From DASTQL01 sp035761805 (GTDB taxonomy: Bacteria; Actinomycetota; Actinomycetes; Jiangellales; Jiangellaceae): a DNA stretch of 16,269 bases. The stretch spans positions 1 to 16,269 of the forward strand of contig DASTQL010000019.1 of the NCBI GenBank assembly GCA_035761805.1, read 5' to 3'. The notes below the pieces were generated by a model that worked only from the letters and a program-made list of their open reading frames with translations, was not told the origin of the DNA and ran no database searches. Positions 14,684 to 16,269 of this stretch are shown piece after piece. Each line of letters starts with the position of its first letter. Position 1 is the first letter of the stretch. A program made the position numbers and the translations under genes.

Positions 14684-15565
14684 GTGGGCATGGTGATGGC
14701 GGTGGCGTTCACGCGCTACGGCCGCCTGTACTACCTCGACCCCGGCACCCACTCGCCCAGGGTCGGCGACAAGGTGCTCGTGCCGACAGACGACGGCGCG
14801 GAGGTGGCCGAGTGCGTCTGGGCCCCGCAGTGGGTGAGCGAGGACATCGGCGGCCTGCCGGTGTGCGGCGGCCAGGCGACCGAGGAACACCTGGAACGGG
14901 ACGAGCGCAACCGCCGCCGCCGGGCCGAGGCCAGGGTCGTGGCCAGACGGCTGGTCCGTGAGCACGGCCTGCCGATGAAGGTCGTGGCCGTCGACTACGT
15001 CGACACACGCGCGGACGTCGACGAGCTCGTCACCATCTTCTTCAGCGCCCCGCACCGGGTGGATTTCCGCGACCTGGTCCGAGACCTGGCCCGGACGTTG
15101 CGGGCTCGCATCGACCTGCGACAGATCGGCGCACGCGATGAGGCACGAGTCCAGGGTGGGATCGGCCCGTGCGGCCGCGACACCTGCTGCTCGACCTTCC
15201 TCACCGACTTCGAGCCGGTGAGCGTGCGGATGGCCAAGGACCAGGACCTCCCGCTGAACCCGCTCAAGATCTCCGGTGCCTGCGGCCGCCTCATGTGCTG
15301 CCTCAAGTACGAGCACCCGCTCTACCAGGACTTCAAGGTGAGTGTTCCCGCGCTCGGCTGTGGGGTGACCACCGACGAGGGTGTTGAGGGCAAGGTCGTC
15401 GGCTACAACGTGCCGTCGAGCACCGTCTACGTCCGCGACCGAGAGACGGGTCGCAAGGTCGCCTGCCCCAAGGCCAGCGTCTGCGGCTCCCGCCAGGCGT
15501 ACGAGGGTGCCGTGGCCGCTGGAGCGCGTCCCACCCCCGACATGGCGGACGAGGACCGGGCGTGA
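14684..15565 (+). CDS. PSP1-domain protein, RicT/YaaT homologue
   Basis: 293 residues from GTG 14684. The N-terminal part (RYGRLYYLDP...VGDKVLVPTDDG) and the C-terminal PSP1 domain match the RicT/YaaT family. Two cysteine clusters are intact, GPCGRDTCC (Cys163, 168, 169) and GACGRLMCC (Cys200, 205, 206), plus Cys61. In Bacillus, RicT forms the Y-complex with RicA and RicF, binds [4Fe-4S] clusters and tunes RNase Y processing of mRNA. Whether the actinobacterial protein has the same partners is unknown; none is encoded here. In Bacillus the gene also lies just downstream of holB, so this context is conserved over a wide distance. Alternative starts are GTG 14675, ATG 14690 and ATG 14696; 14684 is preferred because of the -10 box 7 nt before it. 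It overlaps the next gene by 4 bases. Confidence 0.9.
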   Translation: MGMVMAVAFTRYGRLYYLDPGTHSPRVGDKVLVPTDDGAEVAECVWAPQWVSEDIGGLPVCGGQATEEHLERDERNRRRRAEARVVARRLVREHGLPMKVVAVDYVDTRADVDELVTIFFSAPHRVDFRDLVRDLARTLRARIDLRQIGARDEARVQGGIGPCGRDTCCSTFLTDFEPVSVRMAKDQDLPLNPLKISGACGRLMCCLKYEHPLYQDFKVSVPALGCGVTTDEGVEGKVVGYNVPSSTVYVRDRETGRKVACPKASVCGSRQAYEGAVAAGARPTPDMADEDRA

Positions 15566-16269
15566 GGGTTCGGCACGGCTCCGCACTCGTGGCCGCCGCG
15601 GTCCTCGCGGCGGCCTGTTCGTCGGGGGGCGCGCCAGCGGCGGAGCGTGAAGACACCTCGACACCGGCACCCGATGCGACGGTCGGCGTCGAGACCGGGC
15701 TCGAGCAGTTCTACGAGCAGCGGGTCGTCTGGGAACCCTGCGACGAGGACTTCCAGTGCACCGTGCTGCGCGTCCCGCTGGACTACGACCGACCGGAGGG
15801 CGAGGTCATCGACATCGCGGTGCTGCGGGCACCGGCGACGGGAGGCGACCGGCTCGGATCGCTCGTGGTCAACCCAGGGGGACCGGGCGCATCCGGCCTG
15901 GACTACGTGCGCGGGGCGCACGCCGTGGTGAGCGGAGCAGTCCGGGACCGTTACGACGTCGTGGGATTCGATCCCCGCGGAGTCGGCGAGTCGACCCCGG
16001 TCGACTGCCTCGGCGACGACGAGCTCGACGACTTCGTCGCGAGCGACGCCTCGCCGGACGACGAGGCCGAGATCGCCGAGATCCGAGCGCAGTCTGAGGC
16101 GCTGGGGGCGGGCTGCCTCGAGCGCTCCGCCGACCTGCTGCCGCACATGTCGACCGTCGACGTCGCGCGTGACCTCGACGTGCTGCGCGCCGTCCTCGGC
16201 GACGAGCAGCTCACCTACCTCGGCAAGTCCTACGGGACCTTCATCGGTGCCACGTACGCGGAGCTCTTC
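15562..16269 (+). CDS. TAP-type alpha/beta-hydrolase lipoprotein, 3' end missing
   Basis: 236 residues are visible before the window ends. The N-terminus is a lipoprotein signal (MRVRHGSALVAAAVLAAAC, lipobox Cys19) followed by a short Ser/Pro/Thr linker. The body matches the tripeptidyl-aminopeptidase (SlpD/SlpE, mycobacterial CaeA/Hip1-like) branch of alpha/beta hydrolases: CTVLRVPLDY, the oxyanion loop NPGGPGASG, DPRGVGEST, and the nucleophile elbow GKSYGT with Ser223. The catalytic Asp and His and the TAP C-terminal domain lie beyond the edge. Such enzymes cleave peptides or esters at the cell surface. GTG 15562 overlaps the PSP1 stop (GTGA), and GAGGA at 15551-15555 sits 6 nt upstream, so it is probably translated from the same mRNA. 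Confidence 0.9.
   Translation, partial: MRVRHGSALVAAAVLAAACSSGGAPAAEREDTSTPAPDATVGVETGLEQFYEQRVVWEPCDEDFQCTVLRVPLDYDRPEGEVIDIAVLRAPATGGDRLGSLVVNPGGPGASGLDYVRGAHAVVSGAVRDRYDVVGFDPRGVGESTPVDCLGDDELDDFVASDASPDDEAEIAEIRAQSEALGAGCLERSADLLPHMSTVDVARDLDVLRAVLGDEQLTYLGKSYGTFIGATYAELF

Noticed and set aside
11333..15670. Very long minus-strand open frame (1445 codons) opposite holB, the dimethylformamidase-like gene and the PSP1 gene
   Set aside because: Its translation is low-complexity Arg/Gly/Pro/Val-rich with no recognisable domain, while the plus strand carries clear protein families throughout. Long antisense frames are expected in very GC-rich DNA.
1..16269. Mobile element, CRISPR array, tRNA or defence system
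   Set aside because: No transposase, integrase, long terminal inverted repeats, spaced repeat array, tRNA-like fold or defence-type gene could be recognised.

Overview
The window is an ordinary, gene-dense stretch of chromosome from a high-GC actinobacterium, most likely Nocardioides or another member of the Nocardioidaceae. This rests on very GC-rich third codon positions, frequent GTG starts, 4-bp GTGA gene overlaps, starts that look leaderless behind TANNNT boxes, and the gene order topA - (MFS-tmk fusion) - holB - PSP1-family gene - TAP-type lipoprotein hydrolase. The genus is an inference; there is no rRNA or other direct taxonomic marker. I see no tRNA, rRNA, CRISPR array, insertion sequence or prophage, and no gap between genes longer than 200 bases.

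Left part (1-6424), metabolism and transport. A YtcJ-type amidohydrolase runs in from the left edge and is coupled by a GTGA overlap to a large SAM-dependent methyltransferase with an NPPF motif. Facing these is a dehydrogenase of the alanine dehydrogenase / N5-(carboxyethyl)ornithine synthase fold. Divergent from it is a secreted M28 zinc aminopeptidase lipoprotein. The peptidase converges on, and overlaps by 97 bp, an MFS exporter that is cotranscribed with an ArsR-type winged-helix regulator. The regulator has a repeat-rich, locally AT-rich promoter and appears to be translated from a leaderless mRNA.

Right part (6610-16269), DNA-replication housekeeping cluster. topA (topoisomerase I with a basic C-terminal tail and no zinc fingers) is followed by a bifunctional MFS transporter/dTMP kinase, then holB (clamp-loader delta prime), a secreted protein related to the N,N-dimethylformamidase large subunit, a PSP1/RicT-like iron-sulfur candidate, and a TAP-type alpha/beta-hydrolase lipoprotein cut by the right edge. 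The tmk-holB-PSP1 order is also found in Bacillus (tmk...holB-yaaT). Here the dimethylformamidase-like gene, with its own candidate promoter and ribosome binding site, sits between holB and the PSP1 gene.

I did not find a convincing undescribed multi-gene system. The best leads are the set of matching leaderless starts, the operator-like repeats at the ArsR gene, the secreted dimethylformamidase-like protein inside a replication operon, the MFS-kinase fusion, the unassigned substrates of the methyltransferase and the dehydrogenase, and a strong excess of the hexamer CGTACG.
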